64,000 bases of DNA from Saccopteryx bilineata. Its lineage: Eukaryota > Chordata > Mammalia > Chiroptera > Emballonuridae. Positions 1 through 12,329 of this stretch are shown one piece after another; the stretch's first letter is position 1, and every line of letters starts with the position of its first letter. The notes under the pieces are model-generated. The model did not search any database, was not told the origin of the DNA, and saw nothing but the letters and a program-made list of their open reading frames with translations. Both the position numbers and the translations under genes were made by a program. The stretch spans positions 193,334,706-193,398,705 of the forward strand of contig NC_089493.1 of the NCBI RefSeq assembly GCF_036850765.1, in the 5' to 3' direction.

Positions 1-1480
1 CTGGAGAGAGCCCTTCGCCTTGTCAGTGAATTTGTTCCTTCTCGCGAGTCCCACCCAATAAAACAAATGCAAGACGAAGGTCCTGGCTACCTGAGAGGTG
101 GGGGCCCTCCCTCTGGAAGCGCAGTCTCTCCTCCCCCACTCCCTTCAGGAGGGAGCCTCCGCAAAGGCGTTTATATGGAAAACAAGGAACAGCAAGCGGT
201 TTGATTCCCAACACCCCCCTTTCTTTTTCTTTTATGCAAGAGAAATGTCCGTGGTCCCCCAGCGGAGCAGTCATATGATAAGAAATCTGTTTGCAAGTCG
301 GGGACACTCATTTCCCCCTCTGAGAAGCTGCGTTTGTTTGTGGGAGACGAGGGGAGACGGGTGACAGGGGAGGGATTACAGCATCATGACAAGCACGCGG
401 CTTAGAAATGAGCCCAGTGAACACAAGAACCCATCTGACCCTCTCCCCCATGAAAACCCGGAGCTGTCTCCATCCCTGGGGGGAGAAGAGACCAGCAGCA
501 CATCGCCCTGGAGCTCATTAAGATGCTGGCGGGATGAGTTTTCAGGTTGTGCTTGTGATTTTCATTTTCTCATTACCGACAGAAGCGGCCTTTATAGATC
601 TTTTTCTTTTAAACGAGAGCGTCTCAGACTAGTGTTTTTTTTTTTTTTTTTTTAAATGGGCCTCTCCAAAAGATATAACGTCCAAACTGAAATGGGTTCA
701 TCTAGGCTGTTCCATGAGAACTGTCCCCCACTGGCACCCCTATTTAATTTTTTTTGGCTGGGGGAGGTCCTTTGGAGATGGGACACACAAGTGGGCAGGC
801 AGTTGGATTTCGAAGCTGGAGGACTGCGTTGCACTTGGCCAGCGGGACGGCCCACAGGACATCCCACAGGACAGCCTAGGGGCTTTGAGCGCCCGGGGGA
901 CAGGCCTGCCATTGCTGCTCTCCCATGGCGGGCTAGCAGAGTGTGTGTGTCTCTGCTCTGCAAAGGGAAGTCTAACTTCATCCCCTGAGTTCTGTGCCCA
1001 CTCTGTAGTGAGGTGACCCTGGCATTCCAAGGACTGGGAGATTGCCTTGTTTGTGAAACGCCACAAGGTCTATGGGAGAGTCAGCTTCCAGGGAACAGGT
1101 AGGACCCCAGGCTCGGTTCTCAGCCTTCTTCGGTCTCTCCAGTTCCTCGGAGTGCTGTTCTTTCTCTCTGAAGACACGGGGCACCCCTGTGTCCTCAATC
1201 CAGTCTTCCCTTTTGTTGCCGGCTGAGTCCACAGGGCTTGGGAATGAGATCTGATTACCAAAGCCGCTGAGAACAAAATGCCAATGCTTGTTCAAGAAGC
1301 AGGCTGGTGCTGTGGCAAGAACTCCGGATGGAGAATGCCTGGAGATGGACCCAGAGTTGGTGGGTTGTGTCTGTGACCCCAGAGAGTGCTCCTGCTCCCA
1401 CAGGGGCTTATCTCCTCACAGGGGGAAAGAAAGCACACAACTCAGTCACCAGAGAGGAGGTTCTGGCTAGTGGGAAGTGC
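1..1480. other. Unique noncoding sequence, no gene recognised
   Basis: I see no splice-bounded exon, no domain and no clear repeat apart from a T-run at about 634-652. Short open frames exist on both strands, but their translations are low-complexity or proline/serine-rich and overlap one another in several frames, as expected of noncoding DNA. Confidence 0.5.
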
Positions 1481-1499
1481 TGGGACCAAAGTGAAACGT

Positions 1500-1965
1500 A
1501 GTTGTGTGCGAGAGCGAGACTGGAGGGCTGCTGTGGGGAGCTCACATTCAAGGCGAGGCCTCATGCGAAGGATCCAGCCACGTAGAAATCTGAGGGAACA
1601 GCATCTGAGGTGGAGGGAACAGCAAGTACAAAGCCCCTGAGCAGGGGCACATCTATGAAGCAGCGAGGAAGCAGATGTGGCTAGAGCTTGTCTAGTGAGA
1701 GTGAGATGGCCCAAGATGAAGTCAGCAAGGTAGGCACAGTCACTGGGGGAAGAAGCTGAAGGTGTGGTGGTGGTTTTGGAAGCAGGGAGACACGAGGGGA
1801 GAGACAAATGACATGATTTGTGTTGAAGAGGACAACTATGCCTTCTGGATGGAAAATTAACTGGTAATTAAAGGCAGGCAGGAAGCTGCCAATCTGAAAG
1901 CTAATGTTGCGGTCCAGGTGGGAGAGTGAAACCACTTTGTCTTCCAGTGACGGAGGCACCTGCCA
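1500..1965 (-). repeat. L2 LINE fragment (3' region)
   Basis: Ancient LINE-2 relic. Read on the plus strand it holds the reverse complement of the typical L2 3' segment: a motif of the form 'gagggaacagcaagtacaaag' followed by 'cctgagcagg'. The same landmark recurs near 7,350 and 13,340. It is diverged and has no coding capacity. Boundaries are approximate. Confidence 0.6.
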
Positions 1966-2389
1966 CAAAACAAATAGGGTGCCTGCCCTTCTGCAAGCAC
2001 ATGTTTGTAGGGTTTCTGCGTGTTTCGGACGTGGAGAGCGTCAATCAGCAGTGAGCTGGGGGGTTATGAGTGTGCTCTAAGGTGCATCTTACTAACCAGG
2101 CTCCAGAAAGCCACCTGAGTGCAAGGTTCTGACTTCATGAGCACCGGTGAGAAGGAACTTGAGCACAATGCAGAGCTGAAGCACACCATCCGTGGAGCCC
2201 CCACAAAGGCCTTGGAGGGGGCACCTATGACAGATGTGTTGTAGAACTGTGAATGGAGACCATGATAAGGTATGTCCCTCAGGGTCCTGGAAGGAAACAG
2301 AACTTCATCCAGCTGATTCCATTGAAGAGATTTTCATGAATGGACCAGTCACATAGGAACGAAAAATGAAGAGAACAAAGAATTTGTGG

Positions 2390-2910
2390 TGTCAGGGACT
2401 GTGATGCTAGGCTGCAAGTTAGGGTGTCCCCAGTGTCCAGGCCCCTTTGCAATCTGCCTTTGCAGCTGCTCCCATTCTGGGACGGAGTCCACTTTCCCAC
2501 TCCTTGAATCTGGCCTCGTCTTGTGACTTGCTTTTGCCAATAGGATGTGCCTGAAATGGTATTGTCAGATGTCCTAAGCAAGACTTCTAGAAGCCTTGAG
2601 ACTCCCGCCTTCCCCTTCTTGGAAAGCGCCCTGAGACTTCCATGTAAAGAAGTCTGGTCTGGTCTCATGGGCAACGAGAGGTCATGTGCAGGAAAATGGA
2701 GACAGCTAGCCAACAGCCAGCACCAACTGCCGGTCAGGTCATCCGCCTCGTCAAGCTGCCGTATGATGTGATTCCCGAAGACCAGCAGAAGAACTTCCCA
2801 GCTGAGCCCAGCTCAAGCTGCAGAATCACCTGGTAATCAGTGATGATGGATGTAAATGACTAAGTTTGGGGGTGATTTGTTACACGGCAGTAGATAACAG
2901 ATACCAGTCA
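2390..2910 (+). mobile_element. MLT1-type LTR (ERVL-MaLR fossil)
   Basis: Old mammalian LTR-retrotransposon LTR. Landmarks in order are TTGTGACTTGCTTTTGCCAA (near 2,519), GACCAGCAGAAGAAC with CAGCTGAGCCCAGCTCAAG (2,780-2,820), and the terminal block with TTTGTTACACGGCAGTAGAT near 2,876-2,896. These follow the usual order of an MLT1 LTR on the plus strand. No internal retroviral coding region is present beside it, so it is probably a solo LTR. The subfamily is not resolved. Confidence 0.7.
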
Positions 2911-4500
2911 TGAAAGTAGGAGTCATTACTATCCCCAGGGCCAGTTTCTCCAGACCACACTTGATTTCTTGAAGAAGGAAAAATAATTTCAGACAGCTGT
3001 TTGTCATTGGTTTCCCTGAGTTCTGCATGGGTAATTTTCTCCACGGTCCATGCCATGCTCAGCATTGCCTGGACACCCACCACCCCATGAAATACGAAAC
3101 GGGAGAGCACAGTGCAGCAGCCAGACCCCGGGACTTTACCTCTTATCACCTTCAATCATCCCCCCAAACTTTGCAAGCATGCCTGAGGCACCGTGGCTGG
3201 TGAGCACTGGTCTCCTGGGCCCACCCGCCCTCCAGAACCCCTGTCCTACAAAATCCTACTGGCTGTGATCACCAGATGACTGCCAAGGCTGTGAGCTGCA
3301 GGGACAAGGGACTTTGGTGTGGCCGGTGGACACCAAAGGTCTGCTCTCAGGCTTGGAAGGAACCAGGAGGGATTTCTTTTCCATCCCTTCCCTCACGGTG
3401 GGGACAAATGAAACCATGTTTTCAAAACTGCCCTTTCATAGGTGGCAAGGTGGGTTGGGCGAGCTGGTGAACAATTCAAGCTTCATTCTGAAACTGTGTG
3501 TGAGATTGTCATCTTCCTGTTGCTTTACCCTGAAATGATGTCAACAGAAAGGAGAGCAGCCCAGCTTTAGAGATTAGTGAGCAGGGCTCCCGGGAGGGAT
3601 GGGCTTGTCCAGGCACACGCAGGGCGCAGGGCGCAGGGCAGGAGGAAGAAGCCCAGGGAAGGCTGGAAGCGGGCTAACTGGGGCAGGAGAGTTTGCAGAA
3701 AAACCTGGAGGAGGAATCAAGACACAGGAACCCCTTAGCTTCTCACAGAGGAGCCCAGAGGAGGAGCCGGCTGAAGTTGGGAGAGCAGAGGAGGCAGCCG
3801 CCTGAACAGGGCAGGGCAGGATTGTGTGCTGCTAGCCAGCTCCTATCAGTCTGAGGTGGCCCTGGCTCTGCCGAGGGGCGGGGACCTCTTGGATGGTAAC
3901 CCCCATGTTGGAAAAGCAGTAGAAAGACTGAGAAAGGAGCCCCCTCTCCTGGGAGACAGACCTAATAGCCCCATTTCATCTCGGGCCCTAGGACGACGCT
4001 GGGGCCCTGTTTCCAGGGGGGGGGGTGATTCCCTCACGAGACCCGCGTGGAGAGGCTGCACAGCGGTGACATCTATCACGCAGTGATAAGCAGGGCTCCG
4101 CTGTTTCCGGTGCGGAATCCAGTCCCATCCATCCTCCTCAGCGACAGACCCCGGGCAACACCCTGCTTTTCCCATCCAGGGCTGCAGGACAATGACGCCG
4201 GTTCTCATTGTGCTTCCAGACCCGGGGACCCAAGGGATAAGGCTGTCTTTCCTGCCAGAGATAGGGAGAGGCTGGGTGAGCCAGGCCGGCTTTCAAGACA
4301 AAGGCTTCCCCTGCCTCCGGCTGAATAGGTGTGGAGAGGGACGAGGACAAGGGACAGAGGCAGCCTGGAAGCCCCCGCATCTAGGCCAGCAGGAGCATTC
4401 AGCCAGAGAGCTGACATTTGCCTATTGACCTCTTATCGGCATTGTGGAGTCACGGGGGCCTTTGTGCGGCAGAATCGGGAAGGAAGGCCCAGCCTTGCCG
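2911..4500. other. Unique noncoding sequence, no gene recognised
   Basis: No exon or RNA gene can be supported. The stretch 3,600-3,810 is purine-rich with short GCGCAGG-type direct repeats. The rest is ordinary single-copy-looking DNA with modest GC content. Confidence 0.45.
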
Positions 4501-4539
4501 GCCAGTCCGCCTCGGCTCGGTGCCCGGGCGCCCGCCATT

Positions 4540-5250
4540 AGCATCTCCCTGACTGACATCCGACTGATATCTTCATTTCACTTCAGTGAACAGGCCACCT
4601 CAGGGGCCAAGGTGACAGTGACCTCTGGCGCTGCACGCGGCACGGGATCCTCCCTGGAGACCCCGGTAGAAGCACTTCACATGGGCTAGGGCTCCTATTT
4701 CCCATCCCCACCACCCTGATGAGTGCTGACAAAAAAAAAAAAAAGAATAAATAAATAAAGAAGTGTGGTGCAGGACAGACCGCAGGCAGAGAAAGAGAGA
4801 GGAGGAAGGGCTGGTGGTGGTGGTGGGGGAGGGGTTCAGCGAGGCGGGGGGTGGGGGGTCGGGGGTTGGGGGAGAAAGGAGGTCTGACTTAGAAGGTTGC
4901 CTTTGCTTCTCGGCCACGAAGAGAAATGCAGCTGCCCAGGCAACGCTGCGAGAGGCAGCCCGGCTATTAATAAGCCGGAGCACGTGGCCGGCCAAGCTGC
5001 TGCCTTTCTGACGTGCGGAAAGGATCTCCTGTGTGGAATGGCTCGGAGGCTCCGATTTTTTGCAAAGACAAATAAATATAGATTCTTGGGGGCGAGAGTG
5101 GGGAAGGGTGTAGGCGGAATGCAAGCCTGCGCCACCATGCGGTTTAATCCTGCACCTTCCGCAGGGGCCGGCTCTCACGCTCTCGGCACGTGTGTTGGAG
5201 CGTGTACGGCGCGCTGGGGGGCCAAGGTATGCGTTCCGGAAACGGCAGAG
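4540..5250. promoter_or_regulatory. GC-rich candidate regulatory block
   Basis: This stretch has more CpG than its surroundings. It carries TATTAATAA (near 4,966), E-boxes of the CACGTG type near 4,981 and 5,187, GGCAAC half-sites near 4,939, and AGATATC/TAAT-like AT cores in a GC-rich setting. An A-run followed by TAAATAAATAAA (4,731-4,759) and a GGTGG/GGGGT-rich tract (4,810-4,870) lie inside it. No transcription start or exon can be shown, so regulatory function is only inferred from composition. Confidence 0.3.
4731..4760. repeat. A-rich simple repeat
   Basis: An A-run followed by AATAAATAAATAAAG. It could be the tail of a decayed retrotransposon, but no body is recognisable upstream. 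Confidence 0.7.
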
Positions 5251-6514
5251 CCCTCCCCGCTGCCCTGTTGCTACACAGCTGGGAGCGTCGGAATGCCAGG
5301 CCTGGGAGTTGGCAAAGGCCCTCGAGGCTGGACTAGGCCGGTTTTAATCTCTGGGAGGAAATGGGAGGCAATCTCATGTACCCGTTTAGGATGCCTGGGG
5401 TGACAGGTAACATAACCCCCAACTTCAAAGGGTTTAAACACAGAGGAAAATCTCTGATGTAAGATAGGGTGTCTCCAGGGCTGGTTAACTCCATGGTTTT
5501 TCATATTAACAAGCGTTCGATTTCCTTCTGTCCTCCTGCTCTGGCCTCCTAGACCTGTCAGTCCGGACGTAGGCCGCTTTCCTCATAGTGCCAAGGTGGC
5601 TGCCACAGTCCTGGTCATCACACTCAGATGCAATAAGTTTTTGCCAGAGACAAAAAGAGACTGGCTTTGTTTGTTTGTTTGTTTTAAGAGCGATGTCAGA
5701 TTTCTCCAGGGTCCTGCCGCAGGTCAGAACTGTCACATGCAGTTTTGGACTCATCACTGCCTGAAGGAATGGGACTGTATGTTTGGCTTGGATGAATGGG
5801 GTTTTAATCCTGAGCCAGGGGAGAGGGTGACTTTGTCTAAGGAGTGGAAGCCTGAGTAATGTTGGGGTTCCCTTTTCAGCTGGAAAATGTGTCACTCTGC
5901 CTTCACTTCCCACCGGTCACGCACCTCCGTCCCTGTTTATTTTTGCTGAACTGTCTCTCAGTCTCCCCACAGGGAGGAATCTCCTCTCGGTCTCTTGACT
6001 TCAGTCGGTTTTACTTAGCATCTTGCTGGCAGATTGAAATCTTTTGAAATAATCCAAAGTAATGAAAGATTATTTAAAAAAAAAAAAAAACACACACAAT
6101 GACTTTTCTGACTGTGATTCCATAGTAAAGATCATCTCTAAATCTCCTTCTAGCTTAATGACCTGACCTTGGGAACACAAACCAAGTGCTAGGCTTTGCC
6201 TCTGACACACTCTGTAATTTGGGATAAAAATGGATTCCTCTCTGGGCCTCAGAATCTCAATCCAACCATTGATTGGAGCGGGTCAGATTTGGGATAGCAC
6301 ATCATGTCACCTGAGTGGCTGAAGCTGCCTGGAGCACTCTGTTTAAGGAGGACTCAAACGCTCAGTGGGGAAAGTACTGTGATCCACTGGTGATGTCTGC
6401 CAAGGGCACGGGAGGCGAGAGCGGGAGGCTTAGAGGACCTTGAAGAGCCTTCTAGCTCTAACACTCTTTGGCTATTATTTTCTCCTTCTCCATAGTTTAT
6501 ACTGAGACTCTCAA

Positions 6515-6610
6515 GAGGCAGTCTAGTGTAGTTCGGAAATTGACCTCGGATGGCCCCGGTAGTTATGTGACCTTGGGCTTGTGTTTCTTTAAACACGACG
6601 TCTTGTCACC
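6515..6610 (+). repeat. Possible MIR fragment
   Basis: The order 'gcagtctagtgtagt', then 'gttatgtgaccttgggc', resembles the central MIR core. It is short and diverged, so this is only a weak call. Confidence 0.35.
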
Positions 6611-6768
6611 AGGATTTCTCCATGGATACGGAGCCAGAAATAAAATCTCAGTCTGTGTCCATTTATAAAGGAGTGTATTCTGCTTTGTGCACTATAGGTA
6701 TGGATGATAGGTAGGTATGAATATGGGTCTAGATACTGGCATGTAGTGTGTGCATATAAATGCACGCA

Positions 6769-7069
6769 CAGTTGTCTCTTGGTAGCGACGGGGGTTCGTT
6801 CCAGGACTCCCCTCGGATACCAAAACCCAGGGATGCTCAAGTCCCTTATATAAAATGTAAAGAATTTGCATGTAACCTATATTTGCATATAGCAGGGTGT
6901 GCCCACACACCACTTCGTTTGCATGGATTCAGTGTCATGCTTGATGTGGCAAATTCAAGTTTTGCTTTTTGAAACTTTCTGGGATTTTTAACCTTCTTTG
7001 GAATATTCCTGATCCTTGGTAGGTTGAAACCACGGGTGCAAAACCCACAGAAATGGAGGGCCAAGTGTA
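6769..7069 (+). mobile_element. Tigger-like nonautonomous DNA transposon
   Basis: The left end reads CAGTTGTCTCTTGGTAGCGA and is followed by GTTCCAGGACTCCCCTCGGA, ATACCAAAACCCAGGGATGC and TCAAGTCCCTTATATAAAAT. The right end has GGTTGAAACCACGGGTGCAA and GGAGGGCCAAGTGTA. These are the two ends of a widespread mammalian pogo/Tigger-type element with imperfect inverted termini and a TA-flanked end. It has no transposase. The exact family name is uncertain. Confidence 0.7.
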
Positions 7070-7074
7070 TATGT

Positions 7075-7095
7075 AACATACACACATATATATCC
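7075..7095. repeat. TATA/CACA short microsatellite
   Basis: A short alternating stretch, TAACATACACACATATATAT, next to the Tigger-like right end. Confidence 0.6.
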
Positions 7096-7134
7096 TCCTA
7101 TGTCTAGAAAGTGTACCTAATGCAGACTAATTCA

Positions 7135-8010
7135 TTTCACTCAGTCACTCAACAGGTATCTGCAGCACACCTACTATGTGCAAGGCACTGTTGGGTGCCG
7201 GGGACACAGCAGGGAACAAGACGGCCAGCCTCTGACCTCCTCAAGGAGTTCTTTCTAGGAGGAAAGAGAGACAATAAACAGATGAGTACACAATTTTCCC
7301 CTGGACATAAATGTAGGAACCTGAAGAGGGTGAGGGAAGAGCATTCTAGGCAGAGGGAACAGCAACTACAAACGCTCTGAGGCAGAAATGGAGTTGGCAG
7401 GTTCAAGGAAGAGCAAGGGGGCCAGAGTGGAAGGGACACGGTGCACAAGGGGAGGCATCGCGGGCAGGGGGGGTGGGAGGTCGGAGAGGCCAGGCCCTGC
7501 AGGGCTGCGACCCGGGCGAAGGTACGGATTGTGCTGCCAGTGGGACAGAGGCCAGCACGGCTTCCAGCAAGCAAGGCTGGGGGCGGGGTGGTCCTTCAGT
7601 TTGAAAGGCTCCCCTGGCTGCTGTGTGGCTGGAGGGCTGGAGTATTTGGGAGGCGGGATGGGACACAGGAAGGTGGAAGCTGGTAGCGGAGCCAGGAGGC
7701 GGGTGTAACAGCAAAGCAACAGGGTGCGGGGCCTCCAGCCGGGTTAGCAGAAGGGGAGGTGGTAAGAAGTGGTCAGATTCCCGATGCGTTTCGTAGCTGG
7801 AGCCTGGAGGATTTGGGGATGGATTTTGTTTCAGGGATGACTCTTAGATTCTTGGCCCTTGAGCAGCTGGTGAAAGGTGGCAGCAGTTGCTCTGAGGGAA
7901 AGACTGGGAGGAGCAGGTGTGGGGTGAGGAAATCAGTGTCCTGTTTGCACAAGTTAAGATGCCCAGTAGGCAGCTGCCAGGGAGCCCGGAGCTGGAGTTA
8001 GGGATTAACT
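7135..8010 (-). repeat. L2 LINE fragment
   Basis: A long L2 relic read in reverse. Landmarks in order are 'ctactatgtgcaaggcactg', 'gacaataaacagatgagtac', 'gagggaacagcaactacaaa', 'gaggccaggccctgcagggc', 'ctggctgctgtgtggctgga' and 'gcccagtaggcagctgccag'. It is one of the longest L2 pieces in the window. GC-rich parts give long spurious open frames on both strands. Confidence 0.7.
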
Positions 8011-8019
8011 ATTATTTGC

Positions 8020-8300
8020 GAATATGTATTTTAGGACTCTGTGTCAGAGCCGAGGCTCAGCATTTTATATATGTCATGATCTCGTTGAATCCCCGTGACA
8101 ACATTGTCGGACAGGTAATACCATCTTTTTACAGCATCTAAAACTCATCAAAACTGACGTGTTCTCATTTCAGATCTGCTAAGAGGTGAAACATTATACA
8201 TCTGAGGATTGATGAAATGTGGTGACACTGTTTCCATTTTTCAGATGATGAAACTGAGATTTAAGTATCTGGTTCCAGGTCTCAGAGCTAAAAATGGGTG
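8020..8300 (-). repeat. MIR SINE fragment
   Basis: Reverse-oriented MIR. Landmarks are 'gtcatgatctcgttgaatcc', 'ccgtgacaacattgtcggac' and 'tttttcagatgatgaaactg' followed by a 'ggttccaggtctcagagcta' block. It is heavily diverged, and a short insertion may separate the two halves. Confidence 0.6.
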
Positions 8301-9114
8301 CCCTTGGGGTCCCTGCTCTGGACCTTTCCTTGTTCCTTTTCCTGATACACACATGACGCTTAGCAGAATGACTCTCCTGAACGTGGTCGCCATCCTCTGT
8401 GTCATATACATGCCACATACATCCTACAGTGTGCTGGCAGTGCAGGAAACACCACGGACACCCCCGTTCCATCATCAGGAACAGATGTGTGTTTTGGGGC
8501 TAAACATACCCTTTGGTATATTACTGTGTAGCTTTTCAGACCAGACTCCCCTGGGCTCAAATTTGCATGTGTTAAAGCATGGAAAAGGATAGTCTTAAGA
8601 ATGAACAGCCTCAATCCTGCACAATTTAATCTTCCTTCCTTTGGGAAACCAAGGGGAGGTCAGTTTTTCTCAATACTTACCCCATCATCTCCCCTGGTTT
8701 CCAAGGAAAACCAGCTGCAGCATGCAAATCATGGGGCAGCTGCCCGCCGGGCACGTGTCTGTGCCTTTGGGGGTTTCACACATCAGCAGCTGCAGTTTTG
8801 GAACTTGGGGAAGGGGATTTCCACCCCCTGCAAACTGAAGGCTACCCAGAGGAGACCTGCAAGGTGAGAGGCGTCTAAAGCCTTCACTTGGGTCTCTGTC
8901 CCACCCGCAGAAGCTGAAGGTCACCCTGGTTAGGGTCTCAGCAGAGAAAGGTTGGAAGATTTAGAACGACGGTTCCTTTTGTGACCTGTGAAAAGTCTTT
9001 GATTGTCGTCGACCACTTATTTTCGTCTTAGGGACTTGTCAATTCAACGACAGCAAGATTAGTTAGGTCTTATAAGGACTTAAAAATTTAGACTTGTCAA
9101 CGCAGTAACGTAAA

Positions 9115-9370
9115 ACTAGACAGCCCAATTTAAAAGTGGGCAAATGACTCAAATAGACATTTTTCCACAGAAGATATAAAAATGACCAAATAAACACACG
9201 AATAAAGACTTAACATCAGTAGACATCAGGGAAATGCAAATTTTAACCACAATGAGATACCGTGTCATACCCATGAAGGTGACTACTGTAAAAAAAAAAA
9301 TGAAGAAATAAAAATAAGTGTGGAGAAATTGGGAACCTTGTGCATTGTCAGTGCGAAGGGAAAATGGTGT
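9115..9370 (+). repeat. Old L1 ORF2 3' fragment
   Basis: The sequence contains typical L1 ORF2 C-terminal landmarks on the plus strand: 'gggcaaatgactcaaataga', 'catcagggaaatgcaaattt', 'accacaatgagataccgtgt' and 'ggagaaattgggaaccttgt'. Stops and indels are frequent, so it is a dead 5'- and 3'-truncated copy. Confidence 0.75.
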
Positions 9371-9829
9371 GGTCATTGTGGAAGAAGGTACAGTGACCGC
9401 CAGGAAACCTACCCCTTCCTGTTTAAGTACCGCATTTGTTATCAGAATATGTTATTGTGTTGTACAACTCGAGGGGGCGGTACTCATGGTGCTCTCAGGA
9501 GCTGTGCTCTGGGATTGTATCATCACAGCCCTGGTCCCCTGCCCTCTTCCCCCACCGTCCCCCCAGATGCTTGTTCCGACAGAGCTCTCTCTGAATGAAA
9601 TTCCGACGCATTTCATCAGTTTGTTCTAGCCACGGACGTGAGTCTTTCTTCTTTGTCACGGGCTTTTATACTGGGTGGCATCCGATATCCTCTAGCGAGG
9701 GTCCGTGAATTGCTGATCGCTAGATACTCATACATAGATGAACCGTGAAAAGCACTGTGTGAGAGGGTGGATAGGCGTTCTCATGAAGGATTAGATTCCA
9801 CGGGGGGGTTGGCAACATAAACCAGAGAG

Positions 9830-10115
9830 CATCCCGTCTCCAGGTGACCCAGCCCTGCAAGCCGAGGCCCAGCCTCTCTCTGACCACAGCGGGAAAGGAG
9901 TCCCTGCCTTCATCTCGGCGTGATCAGAATGAAACCACCTGGATCATCCAGAATCCCCTCCCCACATCCAGGTCCTTAACCTTAATCACGTCTGCCGAAC
10001 CCCTTTGCCATGTGAGGGCACACATCCACAAGTTCCAGGGGTTAGGACATGGACATCTTTGGAGGTCATTGGCTCATTATTTTAGTGACCACATTAGCCT
10101 ATTCCCTTTATTTCT
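9830..10115 (-). mobile_element. MLT/MaLR-type LTR fragment
   Basis: Landmarks are 'ccacctggatcatccagaat', 'aggtccttaaccttaatcac', 'cctttgccatgtgagggcac', 'ttaggacatggacatctttg' and 'gaggtcattggctcattatt'. This is the reversed 5' half of a common mammalian LTR whose 3' half appears at 39,715-39,950. There is no internal region. The subfamily is uncertain. Confidence 0.55.
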
Positions 10116-10245
10116 CCAGTGTGTAGTCCAGGCCTGGAAACTAGTAGTTGCTTGTTAAGTTTGCCCAGTGAATGAAAGGCTACCATTTCTTGGACAGCTA
10201 TTAGGTGATAGTGAGAAGTGCTCAATGTGTTTTCTCATTTGCTCT

Positions 10246-10525
10246 TTTATTATTATTATTATTATTAAGTGAGAGGGTGAGAGGCAGGGAGGCAGAGAGA
10301 CTCCCGCATGTGCCCCAGCCAGGATCTAGCTGGCAAGCCCACTACTGGGCAATGCTCTGCTTATCTGGGGCCACTGCTGTTGCTCAGCAACCAAGCTATT
10401 TTTAGCACCTTGAGGTGAGGCCATAGGACCATCCTTAGCACCCAGGACCAACTTGCTCAAACCATTTGAGCTATGACTGCAGGAGGGAAAGAAAGAGAAA
10501 AAGACAGAGAGAAACACCTGCTCAC
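10246..10525 (-). mobile_element. Old Rhin-1-related SINE, head missing
   Basis: It begins with a TTA repeat (10,246-10,267), then 'gtgagagggtgagaggcagg', 'gactcccgcatgtgccccag', 'tgctcagcaaccaagctatt' and an 'aggagggaaagaaagagaaa' end. The order matches the body of the Rhin-1-type SINE in minus orientation, but with an extra 'ttgctcagcaacc' block and no tRNA-like head. It is therefore probably an older related subfamily, 5'-truncated and more diverged than the six intact copies. Confidence 0.6.
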
Positions 10526-10529
10526 TTTT

Positions 10530-12300
10530 CCATATCAGCACTTCCTGTCTCTAGACTGGTGCACGGCACCGGCACAGGTCCTGGAGGATTCCGGGAGGAA
10601 GCATTGTTATTTTTATAAGAAAGATAAGACTCTGAAATTCTCCTGGGATATAAATAGTCTCCAAGGCCCTTTAGAGTTACTTTGATCTGAATCAGAAATG
10701 AAAATGAAATAACAGCTGGGCAGAAGAGAGAGTCTCAAATCCTTTGAGCAAAAAATAAAATAATAAAATAAAATACAAAAGGAAGAACAAAAAATACATT
10801 TGAGTGTCTCCTAGACCACCTGCGTGAAGAAATAACAAAACCTTACCCTTGAAGTAGCAAGAGAGAACCCTGGAGAGCTTCACTTGACACAGTTACTGGA
10901 AATGCTTCTTCTATGGCTCAGGAAAAAAAAAAAGAATATTTCAAATAGATCTGCCTTTTTTATTTATTTTTTTCCCTTAGCATGCTTATAACTCCTGGTA
11001 AAGCCAACAACCCATTTTTCAACTCTTTTTGATGCTACTCATCCTGTGGTTAATAATTTCCCAGCAGGCTAAGCAACCTCCCTTTCCTGGGAAAAGGTTT
11101 CTGCAATGCGGGTGGCAGTGAACCTGTCCCCTGGGCAGTGGGCCCAGCCCTCCAGGCCGCTGCGCGTGCTCTCGCACCGGACTCCTCCCACAGGGTCAGG
11201 AACGGTGACTCAGTGCTCTGCACAGGGGAGAGAGGGCTGTCTCCCAGAACAGCGAGGCGCTTCTTTATAATCAGGCCACGAGAAGAATTTTCTCCCTGTT
11301 TCCTGGAATATCACTGATAAAGGACATTTTGTCTGCTGCTATTGATGCATACCTAGTCTGAACAAATCCCCCAACCTCTTCTCTCTCAACCCCCCTTGTC
11401 AGGGCTGGCAATTTGAAAATACCGGACAATACTGAAAGCCAAGAATGGGTACCGGAGCTACACCAGCTGCAGCCACCATCCAGGGGTTTGGCTTTGCTAC
11501 CCTTCATGACCCTGAGAAGTGTTTCCGTTGGGAGTGGCAGGAGGGAATTTGAGGAAAGTGGGCTAGTATAATCAGAGGGCACATCCCTGCAGCCTGTAGC
11601 ATCCCCACCTGCCTGCACCCCCTCGCTAGGGGCACATCTTTGCCCAGGAGCCTTGCTCTCACCAACCTTGCAAGCGTGCGGAGTGGGCTGCGACAGGCTT
11701 GGTGAGTTTCTGATCATCTTCTGCCCAGTGGATGTGAATGAACCAAAGGCTTCAAAACGAACCAGCTGCCTCCAGGGTGTTCCTGCAGCCTGTACCTGCA
11801 ACTTCCTGTTTACCAGTCAGTGTGGGAAGTCCCCCAGGACGAGTCCTGCCATTTCCTTTCTACTTCCTCTGAGATCCCTCACGTGTTTCCCTCCTGCTGC
11901 CTGGAAAACTAATATGCTGGAAACAGGAGCTTGACTAGGAAGACTGCTCAGAAAACACCAGGCCTGCGAGCTGGGGCTGCGTCGCAGGTTGACCTGAGCC
12001 TCCATCTTCGGCTCTCTAAGTTTTTGTACCCAGTGCGGGCTCACAAGTCATCCCACACGGGGTCTAAGGGGCTCAGCCATAGGGAGTGAGGAAAGGTATC
12101 TAAACCCTGCCGCCCTCACCCAGCCACCCTGGGTGCCCCTTGCTTACACAGTTCCCTTTCTGGGACTGAAATGAGCAGTTAGGCATGCTTGAAGGACTTG
12201 CTACCTTTATCATGGGGACGGCAGGCAAGTGGTCATCCCAAGAAGACCCGACCGTCCTGGAGAATGGTCCTTCCAGGCACCCAGGTGTTGGGAGTGGTGG
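10530..12300. other. Unique noncoding sequence, no gene recognised
   Basis: AT-rich up to about 11,060, with AAAATAAAATAA and TTTATTTATTT stretches, then mixed GC. I can support no exon, RNA gene or clear repeat here. Confidence 0.4.
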
Positions 12301-12329
12301 CACCTGGGCTTCAGGGCCTCTCTTGCTTG

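Noticed and set aside
2390..2910. Intact endogenous retrovirus
   Set aside because: Only an LTR is present; no gag, pol or env-like frame lies nearby.
4600..5178. 192-codon open frame on minus
   Set aside because: It spans an A-run and GC-rich DNA, has low-complexity Ser/Pro/Thr and Phe stretches, and no family resemblance.
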